The position numbers were made by a program, and so were the translations under genes. 64,000 bases of DNA from Globisporangium splendens (taxonomy: Eukaryota; Oomycota; Peronosporomycetes; Pythiales; Pythiaceae), in contig VFIW01000124.1 in NCBI GenBank assembly GCA_006386115.1, positions 1 through 64,000 on the forward strand, read 5' to 3'. Shown piece by piece: positions 18,597 through 28,462 of the stretch; position 1 is the stretch's first letter, and each line of letters begins with the position of its first letter. Under the pieces are notes generated by a model. The model worked only from the letters and a program-made list of their open reading frames with translations. It made no database searches and had not been told where the DNA came from.

Positions 18597-19781
18597 ATGC
18601 CAGCGGCCCACCACAAGAAGGAGACGCACGCGCCGATCACGTTCCCGTTGCCTGAGGACCAGATCCCGTTCGTGACGCTCAGCGAGGCGGACGTCAACGC
18701 GTACCGGAAGCTCGCCAAGGGTGTGATCGCGAGCACGCTCGAGCAGGAGATCAAGTACCGGTACCGCGACCAACTGCTGCTGGATCCAAAGGAATGGAAG
18801 TTCGTGAAGAGCAAGGAGCGCATGCGCGTGTACAAGCGCATCGCCACGAGCGACAACATGGTGCCCATGGTGCTCGGCGTCGGGTTCATCGAGGGCACGC
18901 TCGAGGACGCGCTCTACGGCTTGCACCACAAGACGACGGACGAGATGCGCACGACGAGTCAGTACATCAACAAACACATTCTCGACACCGCCGTGCTGCA
19001 GAACTTTGAGCTCGGCACGGACGAGGACCCGTTCCGGTACCTGGGCTTGAAGTGGCGTGTCGCCGAGACGCCTGGCGGCCACCTGATCAAGAATCGCGAC
19101 GTGTGCAACCTCGAGCGCATGGGCATCGGCACGGACTCGCAGGGCATCAAGTACGGCTTCCAGCTGCTGAAATCGGTCGAGGCTCCTGGCTTTGAGCCGT
19201 TCCCAGAGAGCATCATGGTGCGCGCGCAGATGATGCTGTGCTGCATCTTCCGTCAGGTCACGCCCAACGTCGTCGCGTTCTACAGCAAGGGCGTGTTCAA
19301 TCTGTGCGGCAACTTGGCCGAGTTCATGGCGTTCAACACGTGCGCCGACATGGTGCTGAGCATCTCGAAATCCGTGGATTGCGCCGCAGCCAAGCGCCTC
19401 ACGACCATGGTGATGAACCAACAGCACAACAAAAGCCAAACGCCACACAAAGGGAAGCCGCAGCACAGTCGAAGCGTAAGAGCGCTGGGCAGCGCTGAGA
19501 AAGACATGTTCAAATCCACACGGTGCGCGCTGTGCACACGGAAGCCGTCGATCGTGAGCTCGCCGTGCCGCCTGTGCAAGATCTGCACGACGCCCGTGTG
19601 CAGCAAGTGCTACGTCAAGACGTACGTGCTCGCCAAACCGCAGAAGCTGCGCATCGTGTGCTGCAAGAACTGCATCATGAAGTCGAGAGAGTTCCCCGTG
19701 GATCCGCGCGACCCGTACCCGCTCATCCACGTCGATGACGAGGACCGGACGGAAGTGAGCGCGAGCAATTATGATTTATAA
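18597..19781 (+). CDS. START-domain protein with FYVE-like zinc finger (HHKTTDEM branch)
   Basis: 394 residues, intronless; ATG 18597. FPLP motif near residue 16. START-like domain about 30-280: WKFVKSKERMRVYKR, VGFIEGTLEDALYGLHHKTTDEM, FRYLGLKWRVAETPGG, NRDVCNLERMG and SIMVRAQMMLCCIFRQ. FYVE-like module 310-359 with CALC, CRLCKICTTPVCSKC and VCCKNC; the RKHHCR basic motif is absent. It ends soon after with SREFPVDPRDPYP, a block shared with the gene at 21597, and has no helical tail. START domains bind a lipid in a hydrophobic pocket; the zinc module may mediate membrane or protein contact. Ligand unknown. Tandem neighbour of 21597. Confidence 0.87.
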   Translation: MPAAHHKKETHAPITFPLPEDQIPFVTLSEADVNAYRKLAKGVIASTLEQEIKYRYRDQLLLDPKEWKFVKSKERMRVYKRIATSDNMVPMVLGVGFIEGTLEDALYGLHHKTTDEMRTTSQYINKHILDTAVLQNFELGTDEDPFRYLGLKWRVAETPGGHLIKNRDVCNLERMGIGTDSQGIKYGFQLLKSVEAPGFEPFPESIMVRAQMMLCCIFRQVTPNVVAFYSKGVFNLCGNLAEFMAFNTCADMVLSISKSVDCAAAKRLTTMVMNQQHNKSQTPHKGKPQHSRSVRALGSAEKDMFKSTRCALCTRKPSIVSSPCRLCKICTTPVCSKCYVKTYVLAKPQKLRIVCCKNCIMKSREFPVDPRDPYPLIHVDDEDRTEVSASNYDL

Positions 19782-21596
19782 AACGAAATACCCCTAAAAT
19801 GTCTGTAGAAATGATGATGATTGTAATGAACCTTGCTGTAGTTGCGTACTCAAATTGCTTCTCTTGCGTCAAAAAGATCTGTAGCCATGACGTTGGCGTT
19901 GAAGTCTGAATTTTGCAGATATGAAGCGCTTTTGTAGCCATACTTCACGAACTTTGACTGCTCCATCTCCACAAAAAAAGAAAAATGGTGGCTGAGTATT
20001 CATTTCATCTGGTGAAAAGCATCCTTCACCTTCCTCGTCGACGTTGACGAGGAAAGAGAAGAGAAATCTTGTATAGAACCCAGGTTGAACTAGCGAAACG
20101 CTGGTCCTTTTGCGTCCAGAAAATTACCAAGTTCAGGAGATCCGCTTGCGTGGATCTGGAGCAGAGAGAGAAATAGAGACACCTGACACAGACCGTCAAG
20201 TGGCTGCACGAAGATGGCCGAAATGGGTCAAGAGAACGAAGCCACGTCGCCAGGTCGGTGTCAAGTGAGTCGAGTTCTGGTAAACGAACCTAGGATCCAC
20301 ATGACACAGAGCGCAGAATTAACTGAAGACAACGAGCTCCATACTCACATGCTGCGGACAGGGATCCATGAGTGCACAGATGCGCCGGTGGCTTCATTCA
20401 ATCAGACACTTGAGCAGCTCGTCGACATTTAGTCGTGCGAGAGCCTAGGTACATGGGCACGATCTTTATCTGCAATACCCGTAGCGCCAGCCAGAGACTG
20501 CGACCCAGCATTCTATGAGTGCGAAGCGGGAGGACAGGGGACAAATGGACCAAGATGCCGATCGTAATTGCGCTCCTGCCGTCGATTCATGAGACTTGAA
20601 AGCGCCGCCGAAGCCACGCGATAGCAAACGGCAAGCAACAAGCACACAGACGCTGCAGCCTGTCTATCTATGTGTCAGTGAGCACTTCGTGCTGCCCCAT
20701 TTGCGCCACGTTGCGTTTCGAATGTCCCTTTTTTGTCGCACACCGTGATTGCACTGAACTCTTTTCTGACTACACCGCAGACGTTTAACGACAGTGTGAT
20801 TATGATCATAATTGTTTCATTGTGTCCATCATGTCGTGTGCAGTATACGTTCATGTGTAAACCAGAGTGGATATGCAAACACTGGTACCAAAGATCCCGT
20901 CTGATCCGACAGCACAGCTCTTCCTGAGATCGGCAGCACCCCTTGGATCCATCCACAGGCGTCAGCTGCTGCTGGAAGCAAACCACATATTCCCATCGCG
21001 GCAATTGCACAGGATGGAGGTATGCACACGTAGAAGCACTAGAGAGACCAGAAGGCCGGGTGGCATGACATGGCGTCTGGCTAATCCCCCGATTGCGTAA
21101 GCAAAGTCAAGCGAAAGAAGTGAAAGAGTGAAAACGCTGAAGTCGGGGTTTCAGGATTCCTTGACTTTGTGTCGTTTGTATCTGCGTTCTGCGATCACGA
21201 CAGCAAAAGGAGCTCACCAAAACGACACACGCCGCATGTGTTATTTTCTCCTTCTCTTTCAAATGTAGCTGATGCTCACTTGACTGACACTTGCTGGACT
21301 GTGGGCTGCTCTTTTTCTGTCGCGCACGCTCTCTGCGAATGAGCTGGTCGCTCTCGGCTTGCGGATCCCTGCGCACGGGTACAGCAACAACCACAACGCA
21401 CCACCAGATACACTCACGTCCCACGTGTGTACTGCCTAATATGGTTGGTACACACGTGTTACTGTCGTGCTCAAGAGACCTTCTGCGTTGCCCGAGAACC
21501 TGTCGAGTGGTGTGTGCATTCCACATTTCGATAAGCAGTCGAGCAGCTACAGTCAGCTACAAAAGTTACAGGAAGAAGAATTCTTCGATTATCGCA
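19782..21596. other. Intergenic region between two tandem START genes
   Basis: No supported gene. A small inverted repeat TTCCTCGTC/GACGAGGAA lies at 20031-20054. The frame of the downstream START gene is open back to about 21291 (see findings). Confidence 0.55.
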
Positions 21597-22844
21597 ATGC
21601 CGCACCGCAAGACGAGCATCTTGTCGAACGCGTCGTCGACTGCTACGTCGGACAAGGTCAAGTTCCCGCTGCAGGACGACGAGATCCCGCGCGTGACGCT
21701 CACCCCCGAGCAGATCAAGCAATACCGCGACAGCGCCTACGACGTGATCCGCATCACGCTCGAGGCCGAGATCCAATTCCGGTACCGCGACATGGCCATG
21801 ATGAACCCGCACGACTGGAAGTTCCTCAAGAGCATGGAACGCATGAAGGTGTACAAGCGTATCACGCCCGGCGAGGATCTCCCGTCCATGGTCATCGGCG
21901 TGGGCTTTATCGACGGCATGATGGAGGACGCGTTCTATGGACTGCACCACAAGACGACCGAGGAGATGCGCAAGACCACGACGTACGTGAACAAGGACAT
22001 GCTCGACTCGGCCGTGATCGCGAACCTGGAAATGGGCACCGACGCTGACCCGTTCCGGTACCTGGGCTTGAAGTGGCGCGTGGCCAAGACGCCCATGGGC
22101 AACATTATCAAGAACCGCGACGTGTGCAACATGGAGTGCATGGGCATCGACACGGACGAGCAGGGCATCAAGTACGGGTACCTCTTGCTCAAGTCCGTCG
22201 ACGTCCCCGGCTTCCCCGTGTACCCCGAGAGCATGGTGGTCCGCGCGCAGATGATGCTCTGCTGCATCTACCGGCAGATCACGCCGAACGTGCTCGCATT
22301 CTACAGCAAGGGTGTGTTCAACTTGTGTGGCGACCTCGCGGACTTCATGGCGTTCAACACATCGGCCGATATGGTGCTGAGTATCTCACAAACGGTGCAG
22401 TGCGCGGCCGCGAAGCGACTCACACTGATGTACTTGCGGCTACATGGCCGAGAGACCGGCGGGGAGAAATCCCAGAGAACGATCAGGAGCGATCTCAGCA
22501 GCCGAGACTCGACCGACAGCATGCACGTACCCGAGCTCAAGCCGTCGGGGTCCCATTGCTCGCTGTGCCAGCGCAAGCCGTCGTTACTGAGTGTCAGGTG
22601 CAAACGCTGCCGACTCTGTGGCGAGGCGGTCTGCTCCAAGTGTTATCTGAAACCACACTTGATGGCGCGGCCGCGCAACTTCCGCATCGTGTGCTGCAAG
22701 AGCTGCGTGATGAAGTCGAGAGAGTTCCCCGTGGACCCACGAGACCCGTACCCGATCATCAACGGGAGCTGCTGGCAGCCGCAATCGCTGTCCTCAGAAT
22801 CAACGAAAGTAACCAGCAGCACTGATAAAGAGTGCTATTGGTAA
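21597..22844 (+). CDS. START-domain protein with FYVE-like zinc finger (HHKTTDEM branch)
   Basis: 415 residues from ATG 21597, the start that fits the paralogues; the N-terminal motif reads FPLQ instead of FPLP. The START region contains WKFLKSMERMKVYKR, GMMEDAFYGLHHKTTEEM, FRYLGLKWRVAKTPMG, NRDVCNMECMGID and VVRAQMMLCCIYRQITPN. FYVE-like cysteines from about 321: CSLC, CKRCRLCGEAVCSKC and VCCKSC, then SREFPVDPRDPYP. It is very close to the gene at 18597 along its length, so the pair is a recent tandem duplication. An upstream ATG at 21339 in the same open frame would add 86 Ser/Arg-rich residues; I regard this as leader, not proven. Confidence 0.87.
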   Translation: MPHRKTSILSNASSTATSDKVKFPLQDDEIPRVTLTPEQIKQYRDSAYDVIRITLEAEIQFRYRDMAMMNPHDWKFLKSMERMKVYKRITPGEDLPSMVIGVGFIDGMMEDAFYGLHHKTTEEMRKTTTYVNKDMLDSAVIANLEMGTDADPFRYLGLKWRVAKTPMGNIIKNRDVCNMECMGIDTDEQGIKYGYLLLKSVDVPGFPVYPESMVVRAQMMLCCIYRQITPNVLAFYSKGVFNLCGDLADFMAFNTSADMVLSISQTVQCAAAKRLTLMYLRLHGRETGGEKSQRTIRSDLSSRDSTDSMHVPELKPSGSHCSLCQRKPSLLSVRCKRCRLCGEAVCSKCYLKPHLMARPRNFRIVCCKSCVMKSREFPVDPRDPYPIINGSCWQPQSLSSESTKVTSSTDKECYW

Positions 22845-22981
22845 ATTTGGCGTTTGCAGTTGCCTGTGTGTTTGAGTCAGCATACTCTTTGAAAAGCTCT
22901 CGAGATCGTACTCGTTGGACAGTCTATTGTAAAGCTCGGTTAAATTATTCGGTTCTCGCTTCTATTTGTATGCTGCAAGAT

Positions 22982-24169
22982 CTACGGGCTAAGAATTGAT
23001 GCCGGCGCGAACGCAGTGCGCTTCTTGAGCGGCGTGAGGTGGACGCGGCCAGCCACTGGAGTTAACTTCATGCCAAACGGGATCGTGGCTGAACTGCGGC
23101 GCAGCATTTCCAGAGTGCGACCAGCTTCGTCTTTCGCGACCTGCATTGGGTCGACGAGTTCCACGATGCAAGCGCAATCACGGCAGCAATTGAGACTTTG
23201 TTCCCGACTCGCAACGCCAGACTCGGCGTGGCACGCAGAGCAGCGACCGTCTTCGTTCGACGATCCTTGAGACTGGGATGTTGGCTCAACGGCATTCGAG
23301 TCATCTCCTTCGAGTCGATTCGTTCGCACCCACTCGTATTTCTTCATGCGAGCACACTTGGACGCCTTCAGGCACGCCATGATGCCCTCAGCAGCCGAAG
23401 CAAGCGTCATGTGCTCCGTCACGCCGCCATGGCCGCGAGGATCTAGAAAGCCCTTGAAGAACACATCCACGGTGCCCGGAGTTGTGGCGCTTTCGGAAAA
23501 CAAAAAGCAGAACGAGAGTGCGCCACGAACGATCCCAAACTCGGACCGCAGAGACCGACATCTGCCGAGCGCAACCGAGTGCATCATCACGTAGCCGACC
23601 TTGGTTCCATTGCTGTCGTCGTGCTGGATGCCCGTCGATTCCAAATACACAAAGTCGCGTGGGCGAACGAAATTCTTCATCGCGAACGTCGACGGTCCTT
23701 TCGCCATCCACTTGAAACCGAGGTACTCGAACGGCTCGGCCTCACTGGGGCACTGCAGCGTCGCCACGACACGCGCGTCGAGCACGTCCTTATACAAATA
23801 AGACGTGGTAAACACCATCGCGTCCGTCGTGGCACTCGAAAAGCCCAGCATCACGTCATTCAGGGAACCTTCAATCGATCCTGCGGCAACGAGAAGCGGC
23901 GAGCACGTCCGCGAGTTGGAAGGTTTCGGGATCATCGCTCTGCGTCTAGGCGTGAACACCGCGAAGTCTGCAACTCGTTTGCGCTTGACCACTTTCCACA
24001 CGGCCTCGTTGAGTTTCCCATTGCATCGATCGCGGAACTCTCGACGCGCAGCCATCGTCGCGTTCACCAGTCGATCGCGGCACTGGATAAACGCAACCGT
24101 CTCGTCATTGCTGAACTTCATCGCCGGAAACACGGCAGCCGGAAGCGGAAACGTCGCGGTGACCGTCAT
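22982..24169 (-). CDS. Divergent START-domain protein with degenerate zinc finger
   Basis: 395 residues, intronless, ATG 24169; tail-to-tail with the gene at 21597, only 137 bp apart. FPLP at residues 7-10. START-like domain about 20-280: WKVVKRKRVADFAVF, GSIEGSLNDVMLGFSSATTDAM, FEYLGFKWMAKGPS, RPRDFVYLESTGI and IVRGALSFCFLFSE. The zinc module is reduced to CSAC (about 308) and CCRDCAC; the later C-x2-C pairs present in every paralogue are missing, so it probably cannot bind two zinc ions. The C-terminus (VAKDEAGRTLEMLRRSS) is unlike the others. Possibly a lineage that keeps only lipid binding. Confidence 0.8.
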   Translation of the reverse strand: MTVTATFPLPAAVFPAMKFSNDETVAFIQCRDRLVNATMAARREFRDRCNGKLNEAVWKVVKRKRVADFAVFTPRRRAMIPKPSNSRTCSPLLVAAGSIEGSLNDVMLGFSSATTDAMVFTTSYLYKDVLDARVVATLQCPSEAEPFEYLGFKWMAKGPSTFAMKNFVRPRDFVYLESTGIQHDDSNGTKVGYVMMHSVALGRCRSLRSEFGIVRGALSFCFLFSESATTPGTVDVFFKGFLDPRGHGGVTEHMTLASAAEGIMACLKASKCARMKKYEWVRTNRLEGDDSNAVEPTSQSQGSSNEDGRCSACHAESGVASREQSLNCCRDCACIVELVDPMQVAKDEAGRTLEMLRRSSATIPFGMKLTPVAGRVHLTPLKKRTAFAPASILSP

Positions 24170-25426
24170 TGTCTTTCAATCTCAAGAATGTCCAAGTGAC
24201 AAACTAAAGCCTGAGAGAGGAAGCAAATTCAGGAATGGGATCGAAATGACGAAGCGAAAAGCGAAGAGCTACAGTGGCTTTGGGCCATAAATGTCCACGA
24301 AACGGTGCCGAGCCCTTTTGTCAAGATCGTAACGGAGCTCCTCGTGCTGGTGCCGGCTCTCTTCGATTAGTTGACTGGAAATTCGAAAGCCCTCTCCAGT
24401 ACAAGTCCTGTATATTTCCATACGTGGTGTATATGAAAAATTGTAATTTAGATGGAGACCCAACATTAACGCTTCGTTGTTTAATTTATGGCGGATGTTT
24501 ATTTGGAGGAACGACGCTAAACCCGAGGGGATACCGTAGATCCAGATGATGGCTTTGAGCGATTGTGCTCTCACCGTGTGGCCATCAACCTTTGAGACCG
24601 GCTTGGAGCTCTTGTCATGTCAGCATCTCTGTGCCTGCGGGGTGAGAGGGGACCTGCTGGCGGGAACCACATGGCAGACATGTCACGCCAACGCTGTGAG
24701 AAGCAAATCGCCCCAGATGCCTAAGCTGCTGTCGCAGGAATGATCAGTGGCGTGAAATGACGAGAAAATCGCTCGTTGCACTCCATGCAGTACACTTATT
24801 CCACATGGCTTGACAAACAGCAAGCTTTCGTCGTGAGACACCTAAGATTGCCATACTGGATAGCTGTATTTTCATTTGTTCAAATTGTCGCGCAAACACG
24901 GCTGTGTCCTACCTTGGATTCGGGCTTCTTCACTCTATTTGCTGCTGGAATTCTATCGTCAATTGTCCTAAAGGCGCGTGCATGAAGACGTGAGTATGGC
25001 TTTGCCAACCATGGTCCTCATACTGCGTTTGCACTTGCACGCATTATCATCCGACTCTAGTTTTCGTAGGTGCCAGAACGCTGAAGATTTCATCGACATT
25101 GCATGCGGACAAGACGATCAGGGGCTAGATGTGCAAGAAAAGCACTCGCTGCACTCAACACACTGGCAAACATGGCTGCTAATTCACAGCGTTTATTATG
25201 AAACACCTTGTTTTCATCGCTGTTTTCCCATTTGTTTATCGAGCTGTGTCCCTCGTATTTTGCCTTCAGATCACGCTTTCCGCTAATTTGGTGCCGAGGG
25301 CTTGTTCCTTCAAAATTTGAGCCTATTTGACACGCACGCGCTGCTTTATATTTCTTCTTATCTGACTCTGGTTCTCTTGATGTTAGCAACGCGTACGCAT
25401 ATTCACTCTTGATGCTGTCTGCACGC
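24170..25426. other. Intergenic region
   Basis: No supported gene or RNA; only short frames without family features. Confidence 0.55.
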
Positions 25427-26184
25427 TCACACGACAAAGAGCGAGAGATACGTGTGCATGAACCACAAGTACCCGACAGCAAAGATCACACGCTGCAGCT
25501 GCACGGGGAAGAGCACGACGATCTGCACGATCACGCCCCAGAACCACATGAACAGGTACGGCAGCGTCAGCCAGTGCCAGATCGGCCACAGTCCAATCGA
25601 AAAGCTACAATCCATACACACAAAACGCACCCAAATCGTCAACAAGCAAGCAACCAATACGTAAGCATATCGCAGAATAAGCAGACGTACCAAATGCCAG
25701 CAGCGCACATGGAGAAGAGCATCGCGTGGGTCGAGGTCTTGGCGTTTTCGTACCGCACTTTCTCGCCGAGGATCATGCTGCGGTAGAGCTCAATGTAGCT
25801 CCCGAAGAGCACGACGAGCGTCGAGAACAAGATTCCGAGGTTCACGTATGCGCGATGCGCTTCGGGAGCGTACAGCACTTCGTGCACGAACTGCGCCTCG
25901 TAGAGCCCGACGCACGCGACGCCGAAGAAGATCGCCGACCACACGCGGTCGAGAACGTACTGGAGCCAAAACGGCGTCGCGCGCGAGCGGCCGCGCGGAT
26001 CCGCGTCGCTCAGCAGCGGCGCCGTCTGCACGTTCGGGTCGACCTCGTCAATGTGCTCGCTGTCCTCCTGTACGCCGTCGTCGTCCCGCCGAGCGTGCGC
26101 CTTGCGCGGCTTCACCTCCTGTACGCCGTCGTCGTCCCGCCGAGCGTGCGCCTTGCGCGGCTTCACCTCCTGCATGTCCATCAT
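25427..26184 (-). CDS. Small four-helix membrane protein, two exons
   Basis: Exons 26184-25691 and 25604-25427, with an 86-bp intron (GTACGT...TAG), join in frame to 223 residues. The cytosolic N-terminus of about 70 residues carries a perfect 17-residue duplication (QEVKPRKAHARRDDDGV twice). Hydrophobic segments follow at about 85-100 (VWSAIFFGVACVGLY), 118-140 (LGILFSTLVVLFGSYIELY), 158-185 (spanning the splice) and 190-220 (YLFMWFWGVIVQIVVLFPVQL; FAVGYLWFMHTYL). I do not recognise the family. The splice model is supported because either exon alone breaks off inside a membrane segment. It lies between START genes but has no evident relation to them. Confidence 0.72.
26065..26166. repeat. 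Perfect 51-bp tandem duplication inside the membrane protein gene
   Basis: Units 26065-26115 and 26116-26166 are identical and in frame (17 codons), followed by the first six bases of a third unit. The absence of any difference means very recent expansion or active homogenisation. Confidence 0.9.
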
Positions 26185-26602
26185 TTTCGCTGCGGAATTT
26201 CTTTCGTTCTCTCGACTGTGGTGTCGGCTTTAGGTTCTCTTTCGATTCATTCGATGGGTTCGCACGAGCAGTCCATTTCCAACCAATCGGATGGTGCAGA
26301 GTTCCTGTCGGATCTATTCATTTGCTGCTATTTGTGGAGTAAGATGGATTGGCCCCAATGATTCGCTGGAAATGTGATGGAGTAGGCTGAAACATACATT
26401 CTCCTTTCAACACTGAGACCTTTCGCATGCTCCAGCCTTCTGTTTCTGAGCAACTTGACTTTGTCACATGATCACACTGCAACCTCTGCATTCACAATCT
26501 TCAAGAACACTCACAACTAAACTCACGATCACGACCATTTACTCACTATAAGCTCTGTAGAGCTTCTCAACAAACAGACCAGACTGATAAGCTACCTGTC
26601 GT
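26185..26602. other. Intergenic region
   Basis: Leader side of the membrane protein gene and downstream side of the START gene at 26603; nothing else seen. Confidence 0.5.
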
Positions 26603-28462
26603 TCAGCAGTGCTGGTTCCGTGCCATGAACGCGGCGTTCTCTTTTGTCGTATTGTACGTCGACTCGGCCACGCGGCGCAGCTCCATCATGCGTGTGAAGA
26701 GATCCGAATTGTCCGACGTCGTCGACGTGCTCGGAGCTGCCGACGGCGCATATGAGGAGACCGAGGCGCCAGAGTTCGAGCGCGTCGTCGTCGGGTAGCT
26801 GCCGCCACCGAACTGCTGACTCCCGTAGCTCGAGACTGGGACGCCGACGGGGAGCGCTGTGGGCGTTGGCGGCGTGAAATACCGCGACGAGGTCACGGAC
26901 GACGAGACCGACTGGCTGTCGTACGAATGCGGATGCCGATGCGACGACGGGTGCACCACCATCATCATGTTGTCGGGGCTCGAAGGGACAGGCTCCAGCG
27001 GGATGAGGTCACTCGAGATGTCGCTGAGCGTCGGGCGGTACAACATCGTATCTTCGCCGGCATCGTACCGATTTTCCCGGGATACAGTTCGTCTCATGCG
27101 GTGATGGAATCCACCGCGATCCGAGTGCGGTGTCGAGTGGAACTGCGTGTGGTAGTGCGCTTGCTGCGTGCCGTTGCTGTGTGAGGATTCCGAGGAGTAG
27201 ACCGACCCAGATCGACCGTTCGAGCTACTGTACTCCGAGCCCGAGTCCGAGGCGTACGACCCCGTGATCGTCGACGAGTCTGCTCGGTGTCGACTGGTTT
27301 TTCGGTCCCCGTGTCGCGAGAGGCTCACGTGGATCCGCGGTTCCTCATAGTAGCCTGCATTTGCTGCCAGCACGCACGTCTTGCACACGCACACCTTGTG
27401 GAATTTGCCCAGGATGACTTCGGCGTCGGGGATAAACACTTTCTTGTACAACCAGCATCGCGCGCACACATACTGGCCGCAGGTCGTACACTCCGTGAGC
27501 GTCGCCGACTTGAAAAGCGACTTGCGCTGCCGACAGATGCTACAGTCGACTCCCTTCTCCTTGGCCTGTAGCAGCCCAATGTGCTGCTGTCGCGCTCGTA
27601 CCATGTCCGTCAGCCGCTTCGCCTCGGCGCAATCCACGAGCCTTGCGATGCCAAACAGCGTATCCGCCGTAAAGAACGACGAGATCGATTTGAGCCCACC
27701 GAGATGGCCGGAGATGTCCATATTCCCGAGCATGAAGATCTCGACAATGTTTTCGCTTTTCTGGCGGTAAATGTACCGCACGGACTGGACTGCGCGCACC
27801 GAGTTGCGGCTCTTGAGATCAGGGAAGCCCGGCAAGTCCACGGAATGCATGATGTGGAAGCCGATCTGTTCGCCCGTCGACGTCTTCGTCATGCCGCAGT
27901 ACTCGAGGTAGAGACTGTCGCGGTTGCGCACAATGTGCGCATTCGTAGGGGACTTGCGCACGAAATACTTGTATCCAAGAAAGCGGTACGGTTCCTCCTC
28001 TGTCGGCGCCTCCATGACGTTGAGCAGCGCACAATCCGCGACATCTTCATGCAGGTAGATCACGACGAGCGCGAGCTCTTCCTGGGATTTCGTTACGACC
28101 GCGTACATGGCGTTCTCGACCTTGCCCGGCCAGTACCCAGACATCATGAGCGATCCCGGTTGCATCGCAGCCAGGATCGATTCGCTGGGGAGCTCCGACA
28201 TGGAGTCGAGACGCTGCGTGCGCACGGCGTGCATGAGACCGCCCTCGCGCTGCTTGTACACCTTGAGGCGGTCGCGCGAGCCGAAGGATTTCCAGATGCG
28301 CGGGTCGACGTGGTTTTGGTCGCGGTACACGAACTTCTCGAACTCGAGCACCGTGTGCGCGAGCATGTGCTCCACGAGCTCCTTGGCCTCCTGGTGCTCG
28401 CGCGGGGTGGTCTTAATCGCCGGCAGCTCATGGCGCGGCAACGGAAAGTCGGCGGCGCCCAT
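26603..28462 (-). CDS. Large divergent START + FYVE-like protein with long disordered tail
   Basis: 619 residues, intronless, ATG 28462. FPLP at about 6-9. START-like domain about 20-295: WKSFGSRDRLKVYKQ, an inserted stretch, GYWPGKVENAMYAVVTKSQEEL, YRFLGYKYFVRKSP, NRDSLYLEYCGM and RAVQSVRYIYRQKS. FYVE-like module about 307-365: CSIC, CTTCGQYVCARC and CVCKTC. Then about 220 Ser/His/Pro/Tyr-rich disordered residues. The last 30 residues (LFTRMMELRRVAESTYN) match the conserved C-terminal helix of the 'YDKS' branch, linking this outlier to it. Role: lipid-binding, membrane-associated, otherwise unknown. Confidence 0.85.
   Translation of the reverse strand: MGAADFPLPRHELPAIKTTPREHQEAKELVEHMLAHTVLEFEKFVYRDQNHVDPRIWKSFGSRDRLKVYKQREGGLMHAVRTQRLDSMSELPSESILAAMQPGSLMMSGYWPGKVENAMYAVVTKSQEELALVVIYLHEDVADCALLNVMEAPTEEEPYRFLGYKYFVRKSPTNAHIVRNRDSLYLEYCGMTKTSTGEQIGFHIMHSVDLPGFPDLKSRNSVRAVQSVRYIYRQKSENIVEIFMLGNMDISGHLGGLKSISSFFTADTLFGIARLVDCAEAKRLTDMVRARQQHIGLLQAKEKGVDCSICRQRKSLFKSATLTECTTCGQYVCARCWLYKKVFIPDAEVILGKFHKVCVCKTCVLAANAGYYEEPRIHVSLSRHGDRKTSRHRADSSTITGSYASDSGSEYSSSNGRSGSVYSSESSHSNGTQQAHYHTQFHSTPHSDRGGFHHRMRRTVSRENRYDAGEDTMLYRPTLSDISSDLIPLEPVPSSPDNMMMVVHPSSHRHPHSYDSQSVSSSVTSSRYFTPPTPTALPVGVPVSSYGSQQFGGGSYPTTTRSNSGASVSSYAPSAAPSTSTTSDNSDLFTRMMELRRVAESTYNTTKENAAFMARNQHC

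Noticed and set aside
18096..19730. 544-codon minus-strand frame opposite the START gene at 18597
   Set aside because: Its long open length follows from GC-rich third positions of the real gene; the product is an R/H/V/L-rich sequence without domain, and the plus frame has clear homology.
23579..24199. 206-codon plus-strand frame opposite the divergent START gene
   Set aside because: Shadow of the homologous minus-strand frame.
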